Shown: positions 38,452-49,150 of the stretch, in pieces | How the letters are laid out: each line of letters starts with the position of its first letter | Numbering within the stretch: the stretch's first letter is position 1 | Assembly (NCBI RefSeq): GCF_041821065.1 | Contig: NZ_JBGUAX010000003.1 | Span: 124,001 to 188,000, forward strand | Source: Egicoccus sp. AB-alg2 | GTDB lineage: Bacteria; Actinomycetota; Nitriliruptoria; Nitriliruptorales; Nitriliruptoraceae | Length of the DNA stretch: 64,000 nt | Direction of reading: 5' to 3' | Position numbers and translations under genes: made by a program | Notes under the pieces: generated by a model | What the model was told of the DNA's origin: nothing | What the model saw: the letters and a program-made list of their open reading frames with translations, nothing else | Database searches by the model: none

Positions 38452-39846
38452 TCAGAGGATGCCGCCCTCGGTCATGCGCTTGTAGTCCAGCACGCGGTCG
38501 AGGGTCTCCTCGGACACGCCGTCCTCCTGCGCCACCTCGCGCAGCGTCTTGCCCTCCTTGTGGGCCTGCTTGGCCAGGGCGGCGGAGCGCTCGTAGCCGA
38601 TCTCCGGGACCAGCGCGGTGACCTGCATCAGGGACCGCTCGACCAGCCGGGGGCCCTGGTCGGTGGCCTCCGTGCCGTCGATGCACTTCTCGACGAAGAC
38701 CCGGCTGACCGCCGCGAGCAGCCGCTCGGACTCGATGACGTTGCGGGCCATCAGCGGGATCATGACGTTGAGTTCGAGCTCGCCGGAGAGCCCGCCGACC
38801 GTCACGGCCGCGTCGTTGCCGATGACCTGCGCGGCGACCTGGCGCACCGACTCCGGGATCACCGGGTTGACCTTGCCCGGCATGATCGACGAGCCCGGCT
38901 GGATCTCCGGCAGCTGGAGCTCGTACAGGCCGGTGCGCGGCCCGGACGCGAGCCAGCGCACGTCGTTGGCGATCTTGATGAGGCTGACCGCGACGGTCTT
39001 GAGGGCGCCGGAGATCTCCACCAGCGCGTCACGGGCGCCCTGTGCCTCGAAGTGGTCCTCGGCCTCACGGAACGGCAGTTCGGTTCGCTCGGCCATCAGC
39101 TCGATGACGCGGTCGACGAACCCGGGCGGGCAGTTGAGCCCGGTTCCGACGGCGGTGCCGCCCAGCGCGAGCTCGTAGACGGAGTCCAGCGACTTCTCGA
39201 TGCGGGCCACGCCCAGCTCGATCTGGCGCGCGTAGCCGCCGAACTCCTGCCCGAGCGTGACCGGGGTCGCGTCCATGAGGTGGGTGCGCCCGGACTTGAC
39301 GACGTCGGCCCACTCGTCGGACTTGCGCCGCAGCGAGGCGGCCAGCTCCTGCAACGCCGGGATGGTCTCGTTCTTGGCCACCCGCGCGACCGCGACGTGC
39401 ACGGAGGTCGGGAAGGTGTCGTTGGACGACTGCGAGGCGTTGACGTGGTCGTTGGGGTGCACCTTGCCCGACGACAGGTCCTCGCCCAGCAGCTGCTTGG
39501 CGCGGTTGGCCACGACCTCGTTGACGTTCATGTTCGTCGAGGTGCCCGAGCCGGTCTGGAACACGTCGACCGGGAAGTGCTCGTCGAGTTGGCCGTCGAT
39601 GACCTCGTCGGCGGCGCGGCGGATGGCGTCGGCCACCTCGGCGTCGACGACCCCCGACTCCTCGTTGGCGGTGGCGGCGGCCCACTTCAGCATGGCGTGG
39701 GCGTGCACGACCTCCAGCGGGACGGGCTGACCGGAGACGGGAAAGTTCTCCACGGCGCGCTGGGTGCTCGCGCCCCACAGCGCCTCCACGGGGATCTGCA
39801 TCTCACCCATCGTGTCGCGGGCCGTACGGAACTGCTGGTCAGCCAT
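38452..39846 (-). CDS. fumC: class II fumarate hydratase
   Basis: A 464-residue fumarase (fumarate + water to L-malate). Signatures: [68 protein letters not shown] and the superfamily signature [21 protein letters not shown] (rather than PAKVNP) favours fumarase over aspartase. ATG 39846 follows GAGGTCCC. It is divergent from ilvA; a TAGCCT on the minus strand at 39921-39926 is a plausible -10. Confidence 0.95.
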   Translation of the reverse strand: MADQQFRTARDTMGEMQIPVEALWGASTQRAVENFPVSGQPVPLEVVHAHAMLKWAAATANEESGVVDAEVADAIRRAADEVIDGQLDEHFPVDVFQTGSGTSTNMNVNEVVANRAKQLLGEDLSSGKVHPNDHVNASQSSNDTFPTSVHVAVARVAKNETIPALQELAASLRRKSDEWADVVKSGRTHLMDATPVTLGQEFGGYARQIELGVARIEKSLDSVYELALGGTAVGTGLNCPPGFVDRVIELMAERTELPFREAEDHFEAQGARDALVEISGALKTVAVSLIKIANDVRWLASGPRTGLYELQLPEIQPGSSIMPGKVNPVIPESVRQVAAQVIGNDAAVTVGGLSGELELNVMIPLMARNVIESERLLAAVSRVFVEKCIDGTEATDQGPRLVERSLMQVTALVPEIGYERSAALAKQAHKEGKTLREVAQEDGVSEETLDRVLDYKRMTEGGIL

Positions 39847-40078
39847 TCGAGGGACCTCGTCGTCGACGTCGGCGAATGCGGGAGCAGGCGGCGTGCGCCG
39901 GGCCCGCGGAAGACGCCGACAGGCTAAGCGGGCGGACGACGCGGCACGAACCGGCCGATGGTCGTGCGCTTCCGCGGGGACGCCGTCACGAACGCATGCG
40001 CGGCGCCGGGCCGCGCGGCGACGGGGCGGGCCGGGCGGCGTTAGGCTCGTCGGTCGGTCGATCCGGGAGTACGCGTCC

Positions 40079-41293
40079 GTGGAGCTCGTCACGCTCGACG
40101 CCATCCGCGCCGCACAGAAGCTGCTGCAGGGCGTCACCATGACGACGCCCGTCGAACGGTCCCGCGCCGTCGGCACGATCGCGGACGGCGACATCTGGCT
40201 GAAGTGCGAGAACCTGCAGCGCACCGGCTCGTTCAAGCTGCGCGGGGCGTACAACCGCATCGCCCAGCTGACCGACGAGGAACGCCGCTGCGGCGTGGTG
40301 TGCGCCTCGGCCGGCAACCACGCGCAGGGCGTCGCGCTGGCGGCCAAGTTGCAGGGTGTGCAGGCGACGGTCTTCATGCCGCGTGAGGCACCGCTGCCGA
40401 AGGTCGACGCGACCCAGGCCTACGGCGCCGAGGTGCGCCTCGAGGGCGACACGTTCGACGAGGCGCTGTCGACCGCGCTCGCGTACGCCGACGAGCAGGG
40501 CTGCGTGTTCGTCCACCCGTTCGACCACCCGGACATCATCGCCGGGCAGGGGACCATCGGGCTCGAGCTGGTCGACCAGGTCCCGGAGCTGGGGACGGTG
40601 CTGGTCTGTCTCGGCGGCGGCGGGCTGTTGTCCGGCATCGCGGTGGCGCTGCGCGAGCTGCGGCCCGACGTGCGGATCATCGGCGTGCAGGCGGCCGGGT
40701 CGGCCAGCTTCCCGGCCTCGCTGGACGCCGGCCGACCGCTGGACGCGCCCGACTGCGACACGATCGCGGACGGCATCGCGGTCAAGCGGCCCGGGGAGCT
40801 GACCCTCGCGCACGTCGAGGCACTGGTCGACGAGGTGGTCACCGTCGACGACGAGGAGATCGCCCGCGCGGTCGTGCTGCTTCTCGAGCGGGCCAAGCTG
40901 GTCGTCGAACCGGCCGGCGCCGCCGCCGTCGCCGCGCTGCTGGCCGGGCGGGTGTCGGTGGACCGGGACCGCCCGACGGTGGCGACGCTGTCGGGCGGCA
41001 ACATCGACCCGCTGATGCTGCAGCACCTCGTCACCGGCGGGCTCACGACCGAGGGCCGCTACGTCACGTTGCGCACCCAGGTGCCGGACACGCCGGGGCA
41101 GTTGTCGAGGTTGCTGCGACTGGTCGGCGACCAGCGCGCGAACGTCATCGGCGTGTCCCACCACCGCCTCGAGCACCGACTGCGGCTCGGGCAGGTCGAG
41201 GTGGTGCTGGAGTTGGAGACGCGCGGGCACGACCACGTCAAGGCCCTGCAGTTGGCGCTGGAGGAGGCGGGCTACCCGCTCCAGCGCAGCTGA
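40079..41293 (+). CDS. ilvA: threonine ammonia-lyase
   Basis: A 404-residue PLP enzyme (threonine to 2-oxobutanoate + ammonia). The PLP lysine lies in [14 protein letters not shown], with [16 protein letters not shown], the phosphate loop [10 protein letters not shown] and the Ser region [10 protein letters not shown] single C-terminal ACT-like domain ([21 protein letters not shown]) is the short TdcB/IlvA-like form, so allosteric control by branched-chain products is likely simpler than in E. coli IlvA. GTG 40079 lies 32 bases after TAGGCT (40042). It stands alone. Confidence 0.94.
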   Translation: MELVTLDAIRAAQKLLQGVTMTTPVERSRAVGTIADGDIWLKCENLQRTGSFKLRGAYNRIAQLTDEERRCGVVCASAGNHAQGVALAAKLQGVQATVFMPREAPLPKVDATQAYGAEVRLEGDTFDEALSTALAYADEQGCVFVHPFDHPDIIAGQGTIGLELVDQVPELGTVLVCLGGGGLLSGIAVALRELRPDVRIIGVQAAGSASFPASLDAGRPLDAPDCDTIADGIAVKRPGELTLAHVEALVDEVVTVDDEEIARAVVLLLERAKLVVEPAGAAAVAALLAGRVSVDRDRPTVATLSGGNIDPLMLQHLVTGGLTTEGRYVTLRTQVPDTPGQLSRLLRLVGDQRANVIGVSHHRLEHRLRLGQVEVVLELETRGHDHVKALQLALEEAGYPLQRS

Positions 41294-41382
41294 CACGGGC
41301 GGGGGCGAGCGTCCCGGACGGCGGTCCGCCGACGGGCGCGCTGGGTACCGTTCGTCGCATCGGCGCTTCGAGAGGCAACGGG

Positions 41383-42207
41383 GTGGACGAGCACGAACGG
41401 CAGCGCCACGAGTGGGCGGCGCCCGACAGCGGCGCCTGGTCGTCGGCGACGCGGCCGGGTCCCGCCGCCTGGGGCCAGCCCGAACCGGACGCCGACGGGC
41501 CGCCGCCCCCGCCGTGGGTGCGCAAGCGTCGAGAGCGGCGCCGCCGGATCGTCGCCGCGTCCGCGTCCGCGGTCGTGCTCTTGGTGCTGCCACTCGGGAT
41601 GTGGGCGGCCGGGGTGTTCGACGGGCCGAGCGCAGACGACGAGGTCGCCGGGCCCACGGAACCGACCCCTGAGCCTCCCGCCGGACCCGCGCCGAGGCAG
41701 GAGCTCGAGCCACCCGACCCCGACGACTACAGCGGCAGCGACGCCGACTTCGCGGCGTTGCTGGCAGGTGTCGAGTCGTCCGAGCAGTCGATGATGCGGT
41801 TCCAGGAGGAGCTCGCGCAGGCCTTCCAGCTGGGTGACGGCCAGGACCTCACGCCGTTCTTCGCCGCCGTGCGCAGCATCGCCGAGGCGAGCGCGGAGCA
41901 GCTGTCGGCGGCGCGCGACGACCTCGACGACCCGTTGGCGACGCCCGAAGCCGAGACGGTGCGCACCGTCTACCTCGACCACCTCGACGCCTGGCTGGCG
42001 TTGATGCAGGCGGCCGCAGAGGACCCGACGCTGTTCGGGCCGAACGGTGACGCGTCGAGGTTCGACGTGGAGATCAACGCGACGGCGGTGGACTTCTCCC
42101 GCACCCTCGAGGCGGAGCTGCCGGCCGACGCGGCGGACGAGATCACCGCCTACGTCCGTGCCCTGCTCGACCGCGGCTTCCGCTTCGACGGCGACGCCCA
42201 GGCTTGA
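41383..42207 (+). CDS. single-pass membrane protein, unknown function
   Basis: A 274-residue protein. The first about 55 residues are Pro/Arg/Asp-rich and cytoplasmic (PPPPPWVRKRRERRRRIV), one transmembrane helix follows (about 56-75), and the outside part has a Pro/Glu linker and a helical acidic domain of about 170 residues (SEQSMMRFQEELAQAFQLGDG, LDHLDAWLALMQAAAED). No domain recognised. Its end is 13 bases from the convergent SLH-subtilase gene. Confidence 0.72.
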   Translation: MDEHERQRHEWAAPDSGAWSSATRPGPAAWGQPEPDADGPPPPPWVRKRRERRRRIVAASASAVVLLVLPLGMWAAGVFDGPSADDEVAGPTEPTPEPPAGPAPRQELEPPDPDDYSGSDADFAALLAGVESSEQSMMRFQEELAQAFQLGDGQDLTPFFAAVRSIAEASAEQLSAARDDLDDPLATPEAETVRTVYLDHLDAWLALMQAAAEDPTLFGPNGDASRFDVEINATAVDFSRTLEAELPADAADEITAYVRALLDRGFRFDGDAQA

Positions 42208-42220
42208 ACGGTCGAGGGCG

Positions 42221-44056
42221 TCACCGGGCCGTGATGGCGCCCTCGACGACCAGGAGGTCGAGCGAGCGGGCGATGAAGGTCGCGGTCTGGGCACGGGTGA
42301 CCATGCCGGCCGGCCGATACCGATGACTGTCGACACCGCTCGTGATGCCGACGCCGGCGAGCTTGGCCACCGAACTCGCATGCGGTGAGGAGGTCGGCAT
42401 GTCGGTGAACCGCATGCCCTTCGGCGCCGTCAACTGGAGCCCGTAGCGTTGCTCCACCACGCGCGTCATCAGCGTGGCCATCTGGTCGCGACGGATCTGG
42501 CGGTCGGGACCGAACGTGCCGTCCTTGTAGCCCTCGATGACGCCCAGGCCGTTCAGACGCTCGATCGCCGCCTCGTGGCGGTGGCCGCGGGTGTCCGGGA
42601 ACCGCGTGATCTTCGTGGGCTGTTCGAAGTGCTCGGTCGCGTTCAGCGTGCGGTCGAGCAGGGCGGCGAACTCGCCGCGCGTCAGTGCTCGGGACGGCCG
42701 GTAGTTCGTGAGGGGAAAGATCCCGATGCCCCAGTACTCGAGGCATTCGATGCCGGGGGCGTGCACCTCGGCCCAGGAGTGGTACGTGGCGCCGTCGCCG
42801 GGGCAGGCGTTCGCGATGGAGCGGGCCGTCCCGCTGTCAGCTGGGCTCGCCGTGCCGGTAGGGGACTCGTTGACGGGCGTGCCCGTGTCGATCGGCGCGG
42901 TCAGGCGGTCGAGCGTGGCATCGGCGCGGATACGCCCTGCGCCGAGCGAGAAGGAAACCTTCACGGTGCTTCGCTGCACGGCGTCACGCACCTGGTCGGG
43001 CGTCGCCGCGGGGTTGGCGGAGAACGCGAGGGCGGCCGTGCCGGCGACCAGCGGCGTCGCCGAGGAGGTCCCGCAGAAGGTGCTGTAGCCGCCACCGCGC
43101 TGCGTGGTGACGTTGCAGCCAGGCGCCGCCACGTCGACCCACGAGCCGTAGTTGGACCAGGAGTAGCGTCCGTCGCTGTTCGTCGAGCCGGCAACGGCGA
43201 GCACGTGCTTGTGCCCGGCGGGGTAGCGGACCTCGGTGGTCCCGGCGTTGCCGGCGGAGGCCACGACGAGCATCCCCTTGGAGCGGGCGTAGGTGATCGC
43301 GTCGTTGAGGGTCTGGCTCGAGCCCGTGCTGCTGAGGCTGAGGCTGGCGACCTGCGCGCCCTGGTCGGCGGCCCACACGAGGCCCTTGGCGACCGACGAC
43401 GTCGTGCCGCTGCCGGTGCGGTCGAGGACCTTGACCGGCAGCACCTTGCACTCCCAGCACATGCCGGCCACCCCGATGCGGTTGTTACCGCGCGCGGCCA
43501 CCAGTCCGGCGGCAGCCGTGCCGTGCCCGTTGTCGTCGGCCGTCGACGTCGTCCCGTTGACGAAGGAGCGGCCCGTGAGCACGGCGCCACGAAGATCGGC
43601 ATGTTGTGCGTCGACGCCGCTGTCGAGCACGGCCACGACCACCGAGCCCTTCCCGGTGGTGCGTCGCCAGGCGGCCGGGGCGCCGATGCGCTGCTGCCCC
43701 CACTGCTCGGCCCACAGGGGGTCGTTGGGCGTGACGGTGTCGGCGAACACGGCGACGTCGGGCTCCACGTAACGGACGCGCCGGTCCTGACGGAGGCGAC
43801 GAAGGGTGTTGGCCGCCTCGGATGTGGGAACCTCGAGCACCTCGACGCCGAGCTCGTCGATGTCGTCAGCGACGGAGCCCGACGTCGCTGCGACGGCGTT
43901 GCGGACAGCTCCGGGTTCATAGGCGACCACGATCCGTTCCGTGGCCTCGTCGCCGGACGGGCCGTCGGAGGCGTGCGCCGGGACGGTCGCGAGCAGCAGC
44001 GAGGCGACGGTGAGCGTGACGAGTGTGCGGCGGGCGCGGGGCAGTGACGCGGACAT
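42221..44056 (-). CDS. secreted subtilase (S8) with three C-terminal SLH repeats
   Basis: A 611-residue cell-surface protease. Signal peptide about 1-30, an I9-like propeptide (RIVVAYEPGAVRNAVA), and a catalytic domain with Asp in VVAVLDSGVDAQHADL, His in NGHGTAAAGLVAA and Ser in CGTSSATPLVAG; NYGSWVDVAAPGCNV is typical. A linker leads to three S-layer homology repeats (about 440-605): ALTRGEFAALLDRTL, FPDTRGHRHEAAIERLNGLGVIEGY and FTDMPTSSPHASSVAKLAGVGI with RPAGMVTRAQTATFIARSL, which should bind secondary cell-wall polymer and hold it on the surface. The ATG at 44056 has AAGGA upstream and begins the signal peptide. Confidence 0.93.
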   Translation of the reverse strand: MSASLPRARRTLVTLTVASLLLATVPAHASDGPSGDEATERIVVAYEPGAVRNAVAATSGSVADDIDELGVEVLEVPTSEAANTLRRLRQDRRVRYVEPDVAVFADTVTPNDPLWAEQWGQQRIGAPAAWRRTTGKGSVVVAVLDSGVDAQHADLRGAVLTGRSFVNGTTSTADDNGHGTAAAGLVAARGNNRIGVAGMCWECKVLPVKVLDRTGSGTTSSVAKGLVWAADQGAQVASLSLSSTGSSQTLNDAITYARSKGMLVVASAGNAGTTEVRYPAGHKHVLAVAGSTNSDGRYSWSNYGSWVDVAAPGCNVTTQRGGGYSTFCGTSSATPLVAGTAALAFSANPAATPDQVRDAVQRSTVKVSFSLGAGRIRADATLDRLTAPIDTGTPVNESPTGTASPADSGTARSIANACPGDGATYHSWAEVHAPGIECLEYWGIGIFPLTNYRPSRALTRGEFAALLDRTLNATEHFEQPTKITRFPDTRGHRHEAAIERLNGLGVIEGYKDGTFGPDRQIRRDQMATLMTRVVEQRYGLQLTAPKGMRFTDMPTSSPHASSVAKLAGVGITSGVDSHRYRPAGMVTRAQTATFIARSLDLLVVEGAITAR

Positions 44057-44140
44057 GCGATTCCTTGGGCACCCCCGCCCGCGTCGGCTCGTTTTCCTGA
44101 ACCCACGGTGACGGTTTGCTGCCCCTGTCGGCAGGTGCCC
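44057..44140 (-). promoter_or_regulatory. structured 5' leader of the SLH-subtilase
   Basis: Read on the minus strand, GGGCACC (44140-44134) can pair with GGTGCCC (44073-44067), which sits directly before the AAGGA ribosome binding site; inside is a CTGCC/GGCAG hairpin. It is a plausible translation-control leader but is supported by one copy only. Confidence 0.35.
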
Positions 44141-44337
44141 TGGACGCCTGAAGCGATTCGCCCGATTTTCTTGGTGATGTGCCGTGGCCTCGGTTTGGTC
44201 AGCGGTGAAACGGGTCACGCTTCGCGCATATCAGAGCGCACTCGGTGTCGCGCGTAGTTCGCAACTCAACATCACGGGGCGCACAACCGTCTCCAAAGTG
44301 CTCGAGCCGGTCGCGCGATCGGTGATCATCTGCGTGA

Positions 44338-44495
44338 ACCGGCCTGGGGACTTGGCCGGTGCAACCACAGGGGTGTGGGGCAACGATCCAGCCGGCGGTA
44401 GTTGGTCGCCGAGCCGGCTGGGGAGTCAGGGGCGAAACCGACACACCTTCCCGACGGGGACGTGCAGACGCACATCCGGGAAGGAAGCACACACC
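44338..44495 (+). promoter_or_regulatory. structured leader RNA, copy 1 (riboswitch-like candidate)
   Basis: This leader shares a 90-base core (44367-44456) with a second leader at 46057-46146 at 86 of 90 positions. Predicted helices: H1 ACCGGCC/GGCCGGT (44338-44344 with 44354-44360); P1 GGTGTG/CACACC (44372-44377 with 44442-44447); P2 CCAGCCGGC/GCCGGCTGG (44388-44396 with 44413-44421); a small GTC-a-GG/CC-GAC hairpin (44425-44442); and CCTTCCCG/CGGGAAGG (44446-44453 with 44477-44484), which buries the ribosome binding site GGAAGGA ten bases before the ATG. Differences from the other copy keep the helices pairing. I do not recognise it as a known riboswitch class. Confidence 0.7.
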
Positions 44496-45728
44496 ATGCG
44501 CAAGCTCGTAACACTGATCAGCGCCATGGCGCTGATGGTCGGGATGCTCGCCATCCCGGCAGCTGCCGAGGACAGCGAGCCGCTGACCCTCGAGCAACTC
44601 ATCGAGGCCGCCGAGCAGGCGGACGCGCTGGTCGCGACGCTCGAGGGCGAGTTGGCCAACCTCGAGGACGACCTCGTGGACGCGAAGGACCGGCTCGACG
44701 CCGCCGACACGGCCGTCACGTCGAAGCAGGAGGAGCTGGACAGGGCGAAGGAGGCCCGGGCCAAGGCGGCTGAGGATCTCCATGACGCCGAGGCCGCCCT
44801 CACCTCTGCCCAGAGCGACCTCACAGCGGCGCAGGGTGCCGAGCAAGCGGCGCGGGACGCCCTCGCGGACGCCGAGGACGACCTGACCGCGGCGAAGGCC
44901 GCCGAAGCGACTGCCCAGGGCATCTACGACGACGCCGTCGAGGCGCGCGACGCGCAAATCGAGGTCATCAGCGACCTCGAGGACGACGTCGAAGCCGCCG
45001 AGTCCGCCCTTGAAGGCGCCATCGCAGCGCGGAGCGCAATCCAGCAGACCATCGCGAACACCACCAATACGCAGGGCAGCTGCGTTGGGACCCCGGCGCA
45101 GCGTGCCACCTGCGAGGCGGCGAAGGCCGCGCTCCCGGGCGCCGAGTCGGATGTCGTCACCAAGGACGGCGAGCTGAAGCAGGCCGAGGCGGACCTCGAA
45201 GCGGCGCTTGCACTACTCGCGGACCTTGAGGAGGACGTGACCGACGCGTTCGGCGAGTTGCAGGAAGCTACCAAGGACGTCGAGGACGCTAAGGGCGTCG
45301 TGACTTCCGCCGAGGCCGCCGTCGAGGCCGCCGTGGCTGACGTAGCTGCCAAGCAGGACATCGTCGACGAGGCGCTCGCTGACGTCGCTGATGCGACCGA
45401 CGCGCTCAAGGACGCTGACGACGACGTGAAGAAGGCTGCCGAGGACCTCGCGGACGCCATCACCGAGCAGATCGCCGCCGACGCCGCCGTGAAGCAGCTC
45501 GAGGCGGACATCGAGGCGAAGGAGCAGGAGCTCGCCGCGGCCAAGGTCGCCGCTGCCGAGGCACACGCCGCCGTCGAGGCCTACGTGCCCCCGGTGACCG
45601 TCGAGCGTCACCCGGGCTGCAACGGCATCGAGAACGCGGTGGTCCAGGTGACCACGAAGGGCAACGGCAAGGGCAAGGCCGCCGAGGTCCTGACGGCGAA
45701 GGCTGCCGACTGGAACTGCAACGCCTGA
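44496..45728 (+). CDS. secreted alanine-rich coiled-coil protein
   Basis: A 410-residue exported protein: signal peptide MRKLVTLISAMALMVGMLAIPAAAE, then about 330 residues of almost unbroken coiled coil made of heptads rich in Ala, Asp, Glu and Lys (DLVDAKDRLDAADTAVTSK, ALADAEDDLTAAKAAEA). A short loop with two Cys (NTQGSCVGTPAQRATCEAAK, about 189-205) breaks the rod in the middle. The last 45 residues form a non-coil head with two Cys (ERHPGCNGIEN, DWNCNA). The shape suggests an extracellular rod or spacer, perhaps S-layer associated; function unknown. It is preceded by leader copy 1 and followed by a strong terminator, so it is monocistronic. Confidence 0.85.
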   Translation: MRKLVTLISAMALMVGMLAIPAAAEDSEPLTLEQLIEAAEQADALVATLEGELANLEDDLVDAKDRLDAADTAVTSKQEELDRAKEARAKAAEDLHDAEAALTSAQSDLTAAQGAEQAARDALADAEDDLTAAKAAEATAQGIYDDAVEARDAQIEVISDLEDDVEAAESALEGAIAARSAIQQTIANTTNTQGSCVGTPAQRATCEAAKAALPGAESDVVTKDGELKQAEADLEAALALLADLEEDVTDAFGELQEATKDVEDAKGVVTSAEAAVEAAVADVAAKQDIVDEALADVADATDALKDADDDVKKAAEDLADAITEQIAADAAVKQLEADIEAKEQELAAAKVAAAEAHAAVEAYVPPVTVERHPGCNGIENAVVQVTTKGNGKGKAAEVLTAKAADWNCNA

Positions 45729-45746
45729 GTCACCAACGCAGCATCT

Positions 45747-45776
45747 GGAGGGGCGTCCCGTGTGGGGCGCCCCTCC
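45747..45776 (+). terminator. terminator of the coiled-coil protein gene
   Basis: A perfect 9-bp stem (GGAGGGGCG with CGCCCCTCC) and 12-base loop starts 18 bases after the stop. Confidence 0.8.
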
Positions 45777-46029
45777 CGCCGTTGGCCGACGGGTCGGCAA
45801 CCCCGCGATGTCGCCTTCCAGGCCACCGCGGCGCACACGCACTCTCCTGCGCGCGTGTTGGCCGGCCGCGGTCAGAGACAGCCAGGACCTACGACCGCGC
45901 ACCGCATCGATGACGCGATGCGCATACCACATTGCGGTGTGCTAGATGCTGATTTCCCCAACAACGTTGCCGAGCGCACGAGGTGCGACGAATCGCTCGA
46001 GTGGGGGGTTGGTGGGCCATCATGCCCGC

Positions 46030-46183
46030 GTCGGTCAGGGGCATTGGCCGGCGATGACAGGGGTGTGGGGCACCGATCCTGCCGGCGGTAGTTGGTCGCC
46101 GAGTCGGCAGGGGAGTCAGGGGCGAAACCGACACACCTTCCCGACGGAGGGGCGCTCGACGGCGCCGGGGAAGGACACACACC
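46030..46183 (+). promoter_or_regulatory. structured leader RNA, copy 2 (riboswitch-like candidate)
   Basis: Second copy of the leader. Core 46057-46146. Helices in the same order: H1 GTCGGTC/GGCCGGC (46030-46036 with 46046-46052, two G-U pairs); P1 GGTGTG/CACACC (46062-46067 with 46132-46137); P2 CCTGCCGGC/GTCGGCAGG (46078-46086 with 46103-46111), where A-U of copy 1 is replaced by U-A and one G-C by G-U; and CCTTCCC/GGGAAGG (46136-46142 with 46168-46174) covering the ribosome binding site GGAAGGA eight bases before the ATG. Sequence between core and start differs completely, but the pairing is kept. Confidence 0.7.
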
Positions 46184-46783
46184 ATGCGCAAGACCATCGC
46201 TGCCGGCTGTGCAGCGCTGACGTTGGTGGGCATGCTCGCCATGCCTGCTGCCGCGAACACCACGCGCGCGGCCAACTGCGAGGCCCTGGGTGGCACGTAT
46301 GCGCTCGGCTACCACCCGACGAAGCCAGGCGAGTTGCGGCCGGCGCACGACCGCTGCCTCGACGTCCCGCGGCTCGGTGCCCCGGTGTACGGAGAGTGGG
46401 AGGAGGTCTCCCGCGCGTCCGTCGCCGTCGGTGACGTCTTCACGACGAATGAGTACGTCTCCAGCGACCGGGTCAACAGCGACAACGCGGCACAGGACGT
46501 CTACCGCGTCACCTACGACGTCCAGTCGTGGCAGCTCTTCAAGGACGTGGTGCGGCTCGAGCGCACGGTCACGACGCGGGTCGAGTTGCTGACGCTGCAC
46601 GCCCAGGGCAACGACCGGTGGAACCTGCCGAGCGGCAAGGTCACCGGCGCCACCGAGCAGGTCGACGTCGAGGTCGACTTTGATGAGACCGAGCCCGTGG
46701 CGGAGCTCGTCGGCACAACTCGGACGACCTGCATGGAGAACCCCGGATCGTCCGACCGCGAGAACGCGTGCCCGGACTTCTGA
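46184..46783 (+). CDS. small secreted protein, unknown function
   Basis: A 199-residue exported protein: signal peptide MRKTIAAGCAALTLVGMLAMPAAA, then a beta-rich domain (YDVQSWQLFKDVVRLERTV, VDVEVDFDETEPVAELVG). Mature Cys residues occur at ANCEALGG, DRCLDV, TTCMEN and ENACPDF, so up to two disulfides are possible. No family recognised. Only its signal-peptide region and its leader resemble those of the upstream coiled-coil gene; the mature proteins are unrelated. Two hairpins follow the stop. Confidence 0.8.
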   Translation: MRKTIAAGCAALTLVGMLAMPAAANTTRAANCEALGGTYALGYHPTKPGELRPAHDRCLDVPRLGAPVYGEWEEVSRASVAVGDVFTTNEYVSSDRVNSDNAAQDVYRVTYDVQSWQLFKDVVRLERTVTTRVELLTLHAQGNDRWNLPSGKVTGATEQVDVEVDFDETEPVAELVGTTRTTCMENPGSSDRENACPDF

Positions 46784-46790
46784 GCCGCAC

Positions 46791-46816
46791 TTGCGGAACC
46801 ACACTTGGTTCCGCAA
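46791..46816 (+). terminator. terminator hairpin (first of two)
   Basis: A perfect 11-bp stem (TTGCGGAACCA with TGGTTCCGCAA) with a 4-base loop starts 8 bases after the stop of the small secreted protein gene. Confidence 0.75.
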
Positions 46817-46818
46817 CC

Positions 46819-46854
46819 ACGAGGAGGGGCGCTCGACCGGGCGCCCCTCGTCGT
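46819..46854. terminator. second, bidirectional hairpin before the mutase end
   Basis: ACGAGGAGGGGCGC pairs with GCGCCCCTCGTCGT with one mismatch and an 8-base loop. It lies between convergent genes and probably terminates both. Confidence 0.75.
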
Positions 46855-46855
46855 G

Positions 46856-48880
<2,025 letters not shown>

Positions 48881-49150
48881 GAGGCACCTCCGCCCGTGGT
48901 CGGACCGCGCCCCGGCACGCCGGCGCCTCGGTCGTCTGCCACTTCCGTGCTCCCGGCCGCGAGCGTAACGCGGCGCCGATCGCCGCCCTCAACCCATGAC
49001 GTTGCACGTCGAACGACCGATGCCGCCGCCACCGCTCGCGTGTTCGGCGCGGCCGCGGCGGTCGGGAACGCGCTCTACGTCGCCGCGGCGGTCGGGCGCC
49101 ACTGCCGTGGCCGCTAGGCTCGGTCGGCTCGCCACCTGCTCGGAGTCCTT

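Larger units (their letters stand above)
44057..44495. other. 439-bp divergent intergenic region
   Basis: It lies between the SLH-subtilase start (leftward) and the coiled-coil protein start (rightward). The right part (44338-44495) is the first copy of the duplicated leader RNA, the left part is the subtilase leader. The middle (44140-44337) is less GC-rich than average and should carry both promoters, but no consensus hexamer pair stands out. Confidence 0.5.
45729..46183 (+). other. 455-bp intergenic region between two secreted-protein genes
   Basis: Contains the terminator of the upstream gene (45747-45776), a lower-GC stretch (about 45895-45985) likely to hold the promoter of the next gene, including an imperfect palindrome TACCACATTG/CGGTGTGCTA around 45928-45947, and leader copy 2 (46030-46183). 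I see no reading frame with coding character here. Confidence 0.5.

Noticed and set aside
44338-44495. Possible known c-di-AMP (ydaO) or c-di-GMP-I (GEMM) riboswitch
   Set aside because: A few short stretches resemble either class (GGTAG, GAAACC), but the conserved core order and the diagnostic elements of both are missing or misplaced. I could not run a covariance search, so this remains open.
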